Shown: positions 41,801-53,300 of the stretch, piece by piece
Numbering within the stretch: the first letter of the stretch is position 1
Layout: the number at the start of each line of letters is the position of its first letter
Assembly: GCF_024763615.1 (NCBI RefSeq)
Contig: NC_077223.1
Span: 56,048,627-56,112,626, forward strand
Length of the DNA stretch: 64,000 bases
Direction of reading: 5' to 3'
Source: Phlebotomus papatasi
Lineage: Eukaryota; Arthropoda; Insecta; Diptera; Psychodidae
Translations under genes and position numbers: made by a program
The notes under the pieces: model-generated
Databases searched by the model: none
What the model was told of the DNA's origin: nothing
What the model saw: only the letters and a program-made list of their open reading frames with translations

Positions 41801-44800
41801 TTTTTCGCTACTCCAAATGGAACCGTCATTGTTTTCATGATAAATAAAGTACTAAATTATTATATTTATATATTTTCTATACCACAGTTTCATTATTTAA
41901 TTAATTTTTCTCCAAATAAAGCGAAAATCCATTCATATTCACAAATTTTAATTTGTTAATTTGTCAGAAAAATTAAAAGTGTACCTTTTCACCATCGAAT
42001 TTTTCATCGAGCGACCATGTTTTCCAATGAAAAACACAATAAAGTGACTATTGTTTATTCGTTTTGTTTAACATTTATGTCATATTTCTTTCTAATTTTA
42101 GTTAAATTAAGTGCTAATCTTTATTGCTAATGGTACGTGAAGTTTTCAAATGAAATAATTACATATTTCGTGAACAAAAAGGGTTTTTCTGAAGTGTCTG
42201 CAAATGCTTCAATAGCAAACTCCGGAAATATGATTTATTCTTTTGGAGAGATTTTGTTGGCTCCAAACAGGCTACGAGAGCCAATATAGAGGAGGAAGAT
42301 TTCTCAGATCTCGCCAAGAAATTCTCTGCTCTTTGGACTGTAGCTTTTCTACCCTTTCGGTGTCGCTCGGCGTCTTTGAAAGACATCCCCTGGTAACGAC
42401 AATTGAATGCCACTGGGATACAGGCAGGAATGCCCCTCAGTGATGGCGACCAGACTAATCTGGTGCCTCCAGAGCGTAAAACAGAGACTTGGTCTCTGCA
42501 CCGGGCACGAATATATCACGAATATAGGTAGAAAATATCTTCAATTCCTCAAAGTCCGAGATGCCACTTAAGATAGGCTATTTAAAGCCGCAGTGTTAGG
42601 CAGCGGAGCCTCTTCTGGCTGCTGAAAATAGGCAATCCTAATGCCGACGAACAAAGCCAGAAGATGTTGCCACTTTAGGTCCTTAGGCTTTATGTAAAGC
42701 CGCTGAGTCCAGGCAACAGAGCCGAGTGTCTGGCTGCTGAGAGACACTTAAAATGCCGCTAAAGACAAAGTCAGACTCTTTGGCCGCTGAAATCGAAGGC
42801 GCTGGAGTGCCGCTGGACTTGGCCAAAGTGGTCCTGAGAAATCGCAGAAGAGACAAAGGCAATTAAATGGCGAAAAGAAACGCTTGGTTCCCTGATAATG
42901 CGAAATCTAAATTTATTTAGAAAAATGTTGGGTTTTTATACAAATTTGTGGTTTCCCACTATTGAGCATTGTTAGATGAAAATTGCTAAGTCCCTATACA
43001 GTAGGCTCTCTCAAATTCGGGCATTTCGGACCAAAATGTCACGCGAATTAAAGAGAAATTCGGGCGACAAATTTTTTGAAATGCAACGACTTTTTATTCA
43101 TCTGCATACACATACCGAGTTTATATACTCAAATTTATTGTACATTTCATGAAAACCCCTTTATAATGCAAAAATACATCAGAACTAAGAAAAACCATGG
43201 CAAAGTTGAGCATATTTCCTTCATTCGATAACCAAGATCAAACTTGAAAAATGTCAACAACCTTTTTTCAAATTTAACTGCCACTTGAATTAAAATGTAG
43301 CCCGATCTTAAAAGAGCCGAATTAGCGAAAGTCTACTGTTTTTGAATATATGCCTGATATGCAGAATTGCATTTTTCTTGTTTGTCTTCTTCACCCAATG
43401 ACGCACGTTAAGCAAGTCGGTCATTCACTGGATGAATTCTCATATACAAATGAATTTCTTAAATATATCCTGAAATATATTGATTTGAAGCATGAATTCT
43501 TTAGAAAGTGATAATTGACTTTAGTACAATTCGATTGATGGTAAGCTCCATCTGAAATTCGGATTAAAAGTGCATTTAATCTTGAATTGAAAATGCTATG
43601 AGACATGATAAAGGATTCATATGGTTTTTTCTTACACTATAAGGATTGGACTAACGATATAAAGTATAGTTATAATTTGATAGTGTAGAAAAATGATCTT
43701 GCATATATGAATGATAAACTACGGATATTTATGATAAAAAAAACTATTTCTTAAAATATGCAATTTAGTATTTAATGAGAAATTCTGTATCTGAATGTTA
43801 TGCCCAAGGATTGGCATGATTATTAAGTAAACTAATGATCCCTAAGGGATGAAACTATCTTAAAGCATATTTGGATTATATATCTGCTTGATGAGACGGA
43901 TAATTTCTAATATGGATCAATTATAGTGCAAAAAATCTAAGCCTAAACTTTATCATTTTTGCTCGTGGAGTTTTACATACAATTTCTCATATATTGAAGA
44001 AAAGGCATGTTTCTATCCGGAACAGTTTTTTTTTGTTTTAGATGAGAAAAGAGAAAAGACCAGGAACAAGAACAAATCCTGCACTCAAGAGCAACTCAAC
44101 AAGGTTTTGGAAGCCTTTCGTCGCGCGGTTTCACTTACACTGTTTGTCTCGAATTAGAAAATTTCCCTTGTCTCCATTTAGATTAATATGTTTCCAATAG
44201 AAGCATTTTACGCTCGCGTGGTTTTATTGTAATTTAAGAAGTTTTCAAATTATATCTAATGAATTTTCACTAAACAGTAACATTCTAGAAGAGTCAAGGA
44301 GCAAATCTATGTAGTTCTCTTAAGAAAAAATATGAACTTAATGTGTTGAATCTTCTCTCAAAGTTAAAGCGTCTGGAAATAGTTTTGAATTAGGACATTT
44401 ACCCTATAATAACTTACTACAAAATAATACTAGAATTGATTTTCGAATAAAATTACTTATCAGTTCATTACCGGTTCATAACCAATTATAGACGGTTCAA
44501 ATTTATGAGAAATTCCAAGACCTTTCCAACAAGCCCAAATTTAATACCATTCGGTTGAGAAATATGTTCTCTAAAACCTTTTTAACCCTTCAACTTAAAA
44601 AAAAAAACGTTATTAGGAATAATTCAACGTTTTATTTTCGTAGAAGGACGATATGTCTTCCTGGTCAATCTATAAAACTTATCCAAAAACGAGATAAAAT
44701 TGGATAAGTTTGGATTTCTGACAAGTCTGTGAAAATGTCAGAAATTCCAAAGCAGTCACTTGTCGAATCTCGTGTAACAATTTTTTGGATTTTTTCTGCT

Positions 44801-47252
44801 TCATTATTTTGATGTCTACACACTAGAAGCAATTTTCGTCAAAAATTGCCTTTTTAAAAAAATTCTGACGTTTCTGCCTACAAGGATAGGGGAAATTTTC
44901 TAAAAGGCATTTTTTAAAGAAATTTCTACTAGTGTGTAGACACCTTTAGGTATCTCGGGTATCTCAGGTTTTTCGTGATATTTGGATTTCTTCAGTGTCG
45001 CAAAACTATTTTTGAATTTTTCAGATTTCGATCTTTATTTGAATCCGGCTTTGTGTGCCATCATTTTTATGTGTTTTGTAATTCGTTAACTTTTCTTGAT
45101 TTCTTGGATTTCGTAATTTTTTTCGGTTTCTTTGATTTCACGAGACATTTTTTTAAGTTTATCTAGTTTCGCGAGACTTTTGGCTTACTCGAGTTTTACG
45201 TGATATCTTTTGAGTTTTGTGAAACATATTTTACATTTCTCGGGACATTCTTCATGTTTCGCGAAACATTTTTCAAATTCCAATGTTTCGTATGACTTTC
45301 TTTGGGTCTCTCAGCTATCGATTCGAAAGACTCTTTTTAGGTTTCTCGGGATTCAAGAGACTTTGTTTGGGTTTCGCGAAACATTTTTCATTTCACAAGT
45401 TTTATGAAATATTTTTTTTGAGTTTTTCGGATTTCGTTCCGGTTTCGCGTGACATTTTTATTTTTCTCGAAATGTTTTTGGTTTTTCGAGACTGGATTCG
45501 GACTCCTCGAATTTCGTGAAACTATTTTAGGTTTTTTGAGTTTAGCGAAACATATTTTTGGATTTCTCGAGTTTAGTGAATTAATATTTCTTAAACAATT
45601 GACAAGAGTTTCTCCATATGAAGCACCCCTTGACTTTAAAAAAATCTCAATTTTTTTCAAGTTTTTCTCACGCTCTTGTAATATTTGATATAATTACAAT
45701 ATTAAAAAAAAACTCTTCTATTCAGTGGTGATATTTCTTTAATTAATATTAAAGTTTATAGTCGATAATCAGGACTGGATTTTTTATTTATTTTTATTCA
45801 ATTCAAGTATATTAGCGGTAAGCTAATTATAATTTCACAGATATGGTTTTTTTTCGTAAGATTACAAAAAACTGTCTTATCAAATTTTACGTGAACATCT
45901 TGATTATTCTAACGTGTTCAGTTCATTTTATCTCTCATTCATGTAATTCTCTGAACTGTGATTTGATTGCGTAGAGCCCACGTAGACACATCACACTGAA
46001 GTGATAATGCATGACCTCAAGCTTGCTAATATTTTTGATACACTACTGAGAGAAATCCGAAAAAGTTAAAATAATATTCCGGAAATGTTAATTTTACCCT
46101 GCAGTATTGATCCGAAATCGGTGTAAATATTACCCTTTTTCATGTTAATTTTACCCTTAAAAAGATGTAAAATTAACATTAAAAAATGTTGATATATTTT
46201 TACACCTAAAAAGTGTTAAATTTCTGAGGAAAAAAAGTTAATCGCACTCCCGTTTTTTTCTCAGTGTAAGAGCAAGGCTTACATTTTATAAATGGTATCT
46301 CTCTTAGGACACTGGAATCCCTGCAGATGTCTGGCGTTTTTATTTGGCCAGTGCTCGACCTGAGGGTCAAGATTCCAGTTTCAGCTGGAATGATCTCGAG
46401 GCTAGGAATAATTCCGAGCTACTGAACAATCTGGGGAATTTTATCAATCGTGCCCTGGTGTTCTGTGAAAAGAATTTTGGTGCAATTATTCCTCAAATGG
46501 TGCTGCAGGAGGAAGATTTTGTGCTGCTGGCTCAGACGAATAGAGAATTTAGGGAGTATGTTGCTTGCATGGAAAAGGCTAAAATGCGCGATGGTATCAA
46601 GCATATCTTGGCCATTTCGCGGCATGGTAATCAATTTATGCAAGTTACTCAGCCTTGGGTACTTCTCAAGGGCACTGATGACCAGAAAGCACGAGCTGGA
46701 ACGGTGATTGGGCTGTGTGCAAATCTAGCAGTTCTCCTGGCAACTCTTCTCTTTCCATTTATGCCAGATACTTCGAGGAGAATTTTCAAACAAACAAATA
46801 TATCCCGAGGATTTATAGATTCAAGGTTTGCGTTTTACGAGATTTCTGGTGATTCCTGTTTTTTTTTTTTAAAATGAGGGATTTTTTTTTCTAGTGATCC
46901 AAGAGTGAAGATGTGGCTAAAACCTGGTCATAAGATTGGGAAGCCAGAGCCACTATTTGTTAAGATTGAACAAGGAAGGATTGAGGAGTTAAAGAAGAAA
47001 TATGCGGGACAGCAGCAAGTAGCCAGTGGCCAAGCTCCACCCAAAGTGTCTGAAGCTCTACCTAAGTTGTCCCTCAAGGATCTCGAGGAAGCTATAGTAA
47101 AACAGGGTGAAAAAGTGAGACAACTCAAGGCTACAGCCGAGAAGGCCATCTGGCAGCCAGAAGTGGAGAAATTACTGACACTCAAAAAGCAACTGGCTGA
47201 ACTTACTGGACAACCAGTTGCTCCTGCTAAGGATAAAAAGAAGAAGAAGTAA
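35866..47252 (+). CDS. MetRS: Cytosolic methionyl-tRNA synthetase (five exons)
   Basis: Charges tRNA-Met for cytosolic translation. Exons are 35866-35968, 36055-36754, 40465-41437, 46308-46825 and 46895-47252; all GT-AG with matching phases. The product is 883 residues (human MARS1 about 900). Residues 1 to about 200 form the GST-like N-terminal domain (MIIVTNPGNPYG). The class I catalytic core begins [21 protein letters not shown] with the HLGN form of HIGH, split by the second intron. A Cys-rich knuckle insert (CQKCQ, CPHPGC, CDSCGK, CKLC) and KFSKSRG, the KMSKS loop, lie in exon 3. Exon 4 gives the anticodon-binding helical domain. Exon 5 adds a WHEP-type helical hairpin (LEEAIVKQGEKVRQLK) and a KDKKKKK end. 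An AATAAA lies at 47359, about 105 bp after the stop. Introns 2 and 3 are filled with transposons. Confidence 0.96.
36800..37199. repeat. Left half of the CGCGAAAATCCGCGAAA-bearing element, inverted relative to 23440-24360
   Basis: The text AGAGGTGCGATTCCTTCATT and about four or five CGCGAAAATCCGCGAAA units (37050-37180) are the inverse of 24085-24360. The element continues after P3 at 38242 with ACCGGTTTAGAACCGGTC-type text, inverse of about 23450-23480. P3 therefore inserted in it. Confidence 0.65.
37200..38241. mobile_element. Pogo-type element P3, second copy (reverse)
   Basis: TIRs GGGTAAGGGCTCATAATTTT and AAAATTATGAGCCTTTCCCC with TA on both sides (37198-37199, 38242-38243). The minus strand at about 37610-37723 reads ERDVARNALKGSRKGQGMSE, the same helix-turn-helix remnant as at 17750. 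Confidence 0.83.
38923..40384. mobile_element. Pogo-type element P2 with a P1 copy inserted, MetRS intron 2
   Basis: GGTTAAGTGTGCCAAATTTC and GAAATTTAGCACACTTCCCC ends with TA on both sides. The right part is interrupted at 39774-40200 by P1; CAATTTAAATTCAAATTA before and TTCCTAAAATTTAACGG after are continuous in the P2 copy at 4090-4125. It ends about 80 bp before MetRS exon 3. Confidence 0.8.
39774..40200. mobile_element. Pogo-type MITE P1 nested in P2
   Basis: 427 bp with standard P1 ends and TA duplication (39772-39773, 40201-40202). Confidence 0.85.
41761..44404. mobile_element. Pogo-type element P5 carrying a 1.8-kb insertion, MetRS intron 3
   Basis: GGGTAAATTAAGTTAATTC left and AATTAGGACATTTACCC right, TA on both sides. 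The helix-turn-helix remnant TQEQLNKVLEAFRR can be read at about 44080-44125. Between about 42262 and 44030, sequence absent from the other P5 copies is inserted, including a GC-richer block (42420-42860) with repeated GCCGCTGA words and a P6 copy. Confidence 0.75.
42999..43339. mobile_element. Pogo-type MITE P6
   Basis: CAGTAGGCTCTCTCAAATTC and CTAATTCGGCTC-inverse ends, closing GAAAGTCTACTG, TA on the left. About 340 bp; inverted relative to 15838-16177. Confidence 0.8.
44813..44943. repeat. Small MITE with GTCTACACACTAG ends
   Basis: TGTCTACACACTAGAAG and CTACTAGTGTGTAGACA are inverted ends of a 130-bp element; inside, AAAATTGCC/GGCATTTTTT also pair. Terminus similar to 18754-18978. Confidence 0.7.
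44960..45600. repeat. Degenerate short tandem repeat, TTTCGCGAAACATTTTT type
   Basis: About 640 bp in which TTTCG(C/T)GA(A/G)AC, TTTTT and GG(A/T)TTTCT words recur every 25-40 bp with poor fidelity. No constant period can be fixed by eye. ORFs here are Phe-rich and not genes. Confidence 0.6.
46045..46267. mobile_element. MITE-1 copy, MetRS intron 3
   Basis: Ends CTGAGAGAAATCCG and TTTTTTCTCAGTGT; shorter internally than the other copies. It ends 41 bp before MetRS exon 4, so it overlaps the probable branch-point/polypyrimidine zone. Confidence 0.8.
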
Positions 47253-47397
47253 GGTAAATATTTATTTTATTAATAATTTATAATAATTTTCAGTGTTTGT
47301 GGATTTATTTCTAAAAGAAAAGGTTGTCAGTAAGAAGTATTTGAACTAGATGCCCAGGAATAAAGAAATTTCAGTAAATGAAATCCTTGCCTCACTT

Positions 47398-50300
47398 TCA
47401 CTCATAGGAAAAAAATGACTCTGATTCCTCTGACTTGTACTCCTTCAGGAGTACTTGAGTGAAATGTGAAGACTCTCCAGCTTTTTCTTGAGCAATTGGA
47501 TCACCTTGATTTTTTGTTGTTTCACCATTTTTGCACATTTTTTGCCTTCTATTGCTCTCCATTTGCCTCGCTAAGCTCTCCTTCAGCTCCATCAATTGCC
47601 TCTTGTAGCCTAGTGCAATTTCAAATTCATCCATAGCACGTGCAAATGGGCCTAGAAAGAATTCTACACTTTCTGGTTCCTTCTCCGTCCACACTTTCAT
47701 TTTTTGCTTGCCGTAGCGTTCTAAAATGTCAAAGTCTTCATCTCTCAACAACGACAGGGCTTTTCTTGTGCCAAAGCCCATCAGATGCAGGAAGTTCTGA
47801 AGATATCTTGGCACAATTTCTTCGCCATCGCCAAATTCCATCTCGAGGCTCAGCCAAAAGTCACTGATGGACTCGAGGAGTTCGCTATTGTAAATCTGTC
47901 CAAGAGCTTTAGGTGTTGCTGCCTGGAAACTTTCTCGATGACTTCCAGAAGGCCTAGAAGCTTCCAAGCGTGCACTTGATCGTCTGGTTCTCCTGCAACA
48001 AAAGAACGACAAATATTTGCAATTTCCATCACTGAGAGAAATCCGAAAAAGTTAAAATAACATCCCGGAAATATTAATTTTACCCTGGATTATTGATCCG
48101 AAATCGGTGTAAATATTACACTTTTTAGGTGTATTGAGGGTTAAAGTTACCCTTTTTCATGTTAATTTTACCCTTAATAAAGTGTAAAATTAACATTAAA
48201 AAATGTTGATATATTATATTTTTACACCTAAAAAGTGTTAAAGTTATGAGGAAAAAAAGTTAATCGCACCCTCTTTTTTTTGTCAGTGATTTTATATCCC
48301 GTATTGTGCAGTAAGACATTATTCTTTTGAATAAGCTTCGCCTTAAAAAAAATCAAACCACGCCCCTTTGAACTTTATAATAAAATTTAATAACACCTAT
48401 GAGGAATCTTAGCTACCATGAGCTTATTTGGACCCTTTGGACCTATCTGTGGTTGTTAACGACTTAATTTAAAAAAAAAAGAATAAGAAGATTCATTAAA
48501 TTACTTTGAAAGGTTTATCAAAAAAGCCTATTGTTGAAGGGAGCGACATCTGCCATATTTTTTTTTGTTTTTCGAAGCGCTCTCTCTCTCTTGCAATGTC
48601 AGGCGAAAACAAAACACCATTTTTTCTATCGCGCAATTAAATCTAAAAATATCATTAGATTATCAAAACTTTTGCTGTTGAATTTAATTGATTTATAACC
48701 ATAAAAGACTTTACGAATTATTGTTAATGGAATTTGTGAAGAAATATAAGTGAAGTGTGAAAAAATCTGATTTTATTATCCACCCTCATACATCGACGAA
48801 AGACACTGGGAAAAAATTGATCCTCCTTCACGCGGATATAAGCTCTGCCACTGATTTATCGTAATATTCCAGGTTAGTCCCCAACATTTGATCCTCCTTC
48901 ACGCGGATATAAGCTCTGCCACTGATTTATCGTAATATTCCAGGTTAGTCCCCAACATTTGGACCTTCGCCCGTGAGGCGCAAGAGTGACGCCTCGTGAG
49001 AAGAATTGCGAATTTTCGTCCGCCATATCCAGAGGAAATTTTCCACAGAGTGCTAAGATGTCGTTGGTAAAAGTGAGAGGAGGCTACAAAAGCACACTCA
49101 CATCGATCACAAATTTCTTGGAAAGTTTGGAGGAGAGTCCTCAGGCTCTTTCTCAGCCAGACCTTCGTGCGGAACTGGAATCCAAGCTGGTTATTATCGA
49201 GAAGCTTCAGCCAAAATACCGAGATGTTCAAAGAGCCATAATTGCTGAGAAGACAACGCAAGAAGATAAAGCGCAAGAAGAAGAAGATTTTGTGAACTTC
49301 TGTCAAGATTGTGACGATATCGAGGCCCGTCTTGTAAAGCTAATTACGGATTTGAAGCTGAAGCAAGAAAAGATTGATGCAGCAACTGTAAGATACAGTC
49401 CGACGAAGATATTTGAGCTCATGCGAGAGGACAGGAAGTCTCAAGAACAAGTTCTTGAGCGACTGATGAGGGAACAACAAAACACTCTGAAGACAATTGT
49501 TGGAGAATTTGCCAACATAGTGTCAGAACAGGCTGTGAGTTCCACTCCATCTACTCCACAAACGCCTCCACAGGGTTCAGTTCCTGCGGTAAAGTTGGAA
49601 GCAATTACAGTTCCAACATTCGACGGGAAGTACACCAAGTGGACAGATTTCAAGAGTCTTTTCATCAGCATTGTTCATGAGAATCCAAATTTGGCAGATT
49701 CTCAAAAGTTCCATTATTTGAGAAAAGCTCTCGTGGGTGATGCAACGCAATCCATCGAGCACATCGATGTACGAGGAGAGAATTACACTGAAGCTTGGGA
49801 AGCAGTGCAGGAGAGATTTAACAACAAGATGAACATCGTCTCAAGCTACCTGGATGCCTTCCACAAGCAACCATCGGTTACTACGCCATCTTGGGAGAAG
49901 CTCCGTAAGTTGCATGACACTTCCAAATGCATCCTCAAATCTCTGAAGTCCATTGGGGTATGTATAACTGGGTGGGATCCTTGGATCATCTTTATACTCA
50001 CTCAAAAGCTTGATCATGAGACTCAATCCGAGTGGGCAAAAATAAATACGGATCCCTCAGAGCTTCCCACTTGGGAAAGATTTGACAAGTTCCTTTCTGG
50101 AAGATGTCGAGCATTGGAAATGTGTCCATCGATCAACACTACTTCGAGTAATTCTAACGTAAAGAAAAATTCCAAGAATGTTGTAACCAATAGCAAAAGT
50201 TCTCTTGCTCACATGGCTGCCGTTGATAGCACAAAAGAATTGTGTACCGTTTGCTCAAAGTCGAGTCATAAGTTGTACAAATGTGAGACTTTTAAGTCGC

Positions 50301-53300
50301 TTCCAGCGGTAAAAAGGCTCTCAATTGTGCGTAACTTGAACATTTGCGTGAATTGTATCGCGGATAAACACAATCTCGATCAATGTAAATATCCATCGTG
50401 CAGACATTGCAAAGAGAAGCATAATTTCTGGCTTCACGACGCGTACGAAGGGGGTGTGGAAAAGTCTACCGCTCATAATCTTCAGGTTCAGGAAACCACT
50501 CAGGCGACTCCTTCTCAATCTGTTTCGCGAGAAAAAGAGTCTACTGTTGATGGTAAAAATTCCATTGTGAATGCTGGAGTGGGGGTGACAGCCCAACTCA
50601 AGGGAAGGCGCGTGATGTTAAAAACTGCTCGAATTTTAGTCTATGACGTCCACAACCAACCGCATGTCTGCAGGGCATTTGTAGATGAGGGTGCGCAGGG
50701 TGATTTTATCTCGGAAAGGTTATGCGGGATCTTGGGTTTGAAGAAGTATCCGATCAATGAAGTTGTCAATGGTTTGGAATACCAACAGTCAAGTCCGCGT
50801 TTTGCCGTTGAGGCCACAATTGCGTCACGTCTCACTATGAATCCACATAAATTGTGGTGTCGCGTTGTCGGTAGAGTGTCAGTTGATCTTCCTAACTGGC
50901 CAATCCAAGAAAAGGATCTTTCTATTCCAAAGGGCTTTGATCTCGCAGATCCTCTATGGTTCAAGAAGGAAAGAATTGATATCCTTATTGGGGGTTTCTT
51001 ATTGAATGAAATTCTTTACGACAAAACGCACAAATTGGGTGAGGGATTGCCATGCTTGAAGAGCAGTGAATTTGGTTGGATGTTGTTTGGTGGTTGGAAT
51101 GTTGGAACTCCTCAGAACATTGCTTGTGGTGTTACCACGTTCGCGAGAATTGAAAAGACTTTCAAAGATTTTTTCGAATCTGAAGAAGTAGGGTCTGATC
51201 AAACTGAAAAATCGCTTACTGAAGAACAGGAAGAAGTCGAGAAGTTGTTTGTAGACACTACCATTCGTACAAATGAAGGTCAATTTGAGGTACACATTCC
51301 ACTAAAAGATGAATACAAGAACTTGGAGAATAACCGCGATAAGGCTTTACAAATGCTTAAGAGAGCAGATAGACAATTGGATAAAGATCCAGAGCTCAAA
51401 GTGGAAGTTCAGAATATTTTCCAAGAATATAAAGATGAAGGAATTATTGAGCCAGTCCCTGATGTTGATTTGGACAAGCCGTCTTATTATGCTCCCTATC
51501 ATTTTGTAGTCAAGAGAAAAGCGGCCTCGACTAAGGTACGTCCGGTTTTTAACTTCAGTTCGAAATCAGCGTCTGGCATGAGCCTTAATGATGTCATAAA
51601 AGTTGGACCAGTCGTCCAACCCGATTTGCTCTCCAGTCTTTGGGGGCTCCGTCGCTACGCAAAAGCTGCTGTTTGTGACTTTGTGAAGATGTTTCTTCAT
51701 GTACTAGTAACGCCAGCCCATCGCGATTTCCAAAGATTTTTGTTGCGCGATGTCCCGAACGGTCCGATAAAAGATTACAGATTTCGCACTTTGTGCTTCG
51801 GAAATTCCGCTTCACCACATTTGGCTACGCGTTCAACGATACAACTGGCAAATGATGTCGGAGAAAAGTATCCGAAAGCAGCTAACGTGATTAAGTTCCA
51901 TACTTATATGGACGATTGTCTGTTTTGCGCCCAGACCATTTCAGAACTTCTTGAGATACAATCTCAATTGATTGAGATGTGTGCTACAGCTAAGTTCAAA
52001 CTTTCAAAGTGGCATTCTAATGCCACAGAAATCCTTCAAGCAGTTAATGCTTGTTCTGATGATTCACAACCGGTTAGTTTGTCAGGTGAGGAAATCAAAA
52101 CGCTAGGTCTTTCATGGAACACTTCAACAGATACTTTCTGTTTCCATGTAGCATTCGAGTTTGATGAGTCCACTGCGACTAAACGTACGATTTTGTCGGT
52201 AATAGCGCGTATTTTCGACCCAATGGGGTTAATAAGCCCAATTGTAGTTGTGGCAAAGATGCTACTCCAACTAGTTTGGAAAGCAAATTTGGACTGGGAT
52301 GAGCCTGTCCCCGAAGAGTTAAATATGAAGTGGATAAATTTCACGCGTGACTTACCAAAGATTCAAGATATTCAAATCCCAAGATGGGCAGCGACTATTC
52401 AATTTGCGGTTCAAGAACAATTGCATGTGTTCTGCGATGCCAGTAAATTGGCATACGGTGTCGTAATTTATCTGGTAGTTCAGGATTCCCATGGAAACCA
52501 GAGCGCGAAAATGTTAACTGCAAAGAGTAAAGTTGCACCAATTAAAGAGAAAACTATACCTAAGCTTGAGCTATGTGCAGCACATTTGGGTGCACGCCTT
52601 TTGCGACGTGTTCAAGATTCACTGAAGATCGATTCAAACCAATGTTTTTGTTGGACTGATGCTAAAGTAGTTTTGGGTCAGATTTTTTCTAATCGAAGCC
52701 AAGAAGTTTTTGTCCGTAATCGCGTAAAGGCCATTCGTGAGATCACCGTTCCCATTCAATGGAGATACGTGCCAACACAGGATAATCCTGCGGATATTTT
52801 GTCGAGGGGCTCGACTCCTGAGAGATTGGCATCATCGTCCCTTTGGTGGAATGGGCCTGAATGGTTGGTGCGGGGGGAAGATTCCTGGCCAGAGCCATAT
52901 CAACAAGGTGGACAAGAAGATCCAGTGATACTTTCTGCTGCTGTACAACGACTTGCTGATAATATGACCAAGGAACATGAGTTCCACGAACATATTCTCG
53001 CAACTGCATCGAATTGGACAAATGCCAAGAAGCTGGCAGCTCTGATTATTCGACATGATTTCAAGGAGAAATTTGAAGAAGACAAAGCCATTGGTGCTGA
53101 ATTTTCATTTGAGGAACTTCTGACCGCGGAAAATTGTCTCATCAAATGGGATCAGCAGATCAATCTGCGCGAAATTTATGATGGACTTAAAAGATCTAAT
53201 TTCAAGGGAAAGAAGGGACCTCATATTTGCCGACAGTTAAGACCTTTCCTGGATGATAAGGAAGTTATGAGGGTGGGGGGTCGTATACAAGAATCCGAAG

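Noticed and set aside
44975..45688. Phe-rich open frames on the plus strand
   Set aside because: They lie in a degenerate TTTCGCGAAAC tandem repeat; composition explains the openness.
48986..49057. 24-codon N-terminal extension of gag-pol
   Set aside because: It begins with GTG, not ATG; the first ATG of the frame is at 49058 in a good context.
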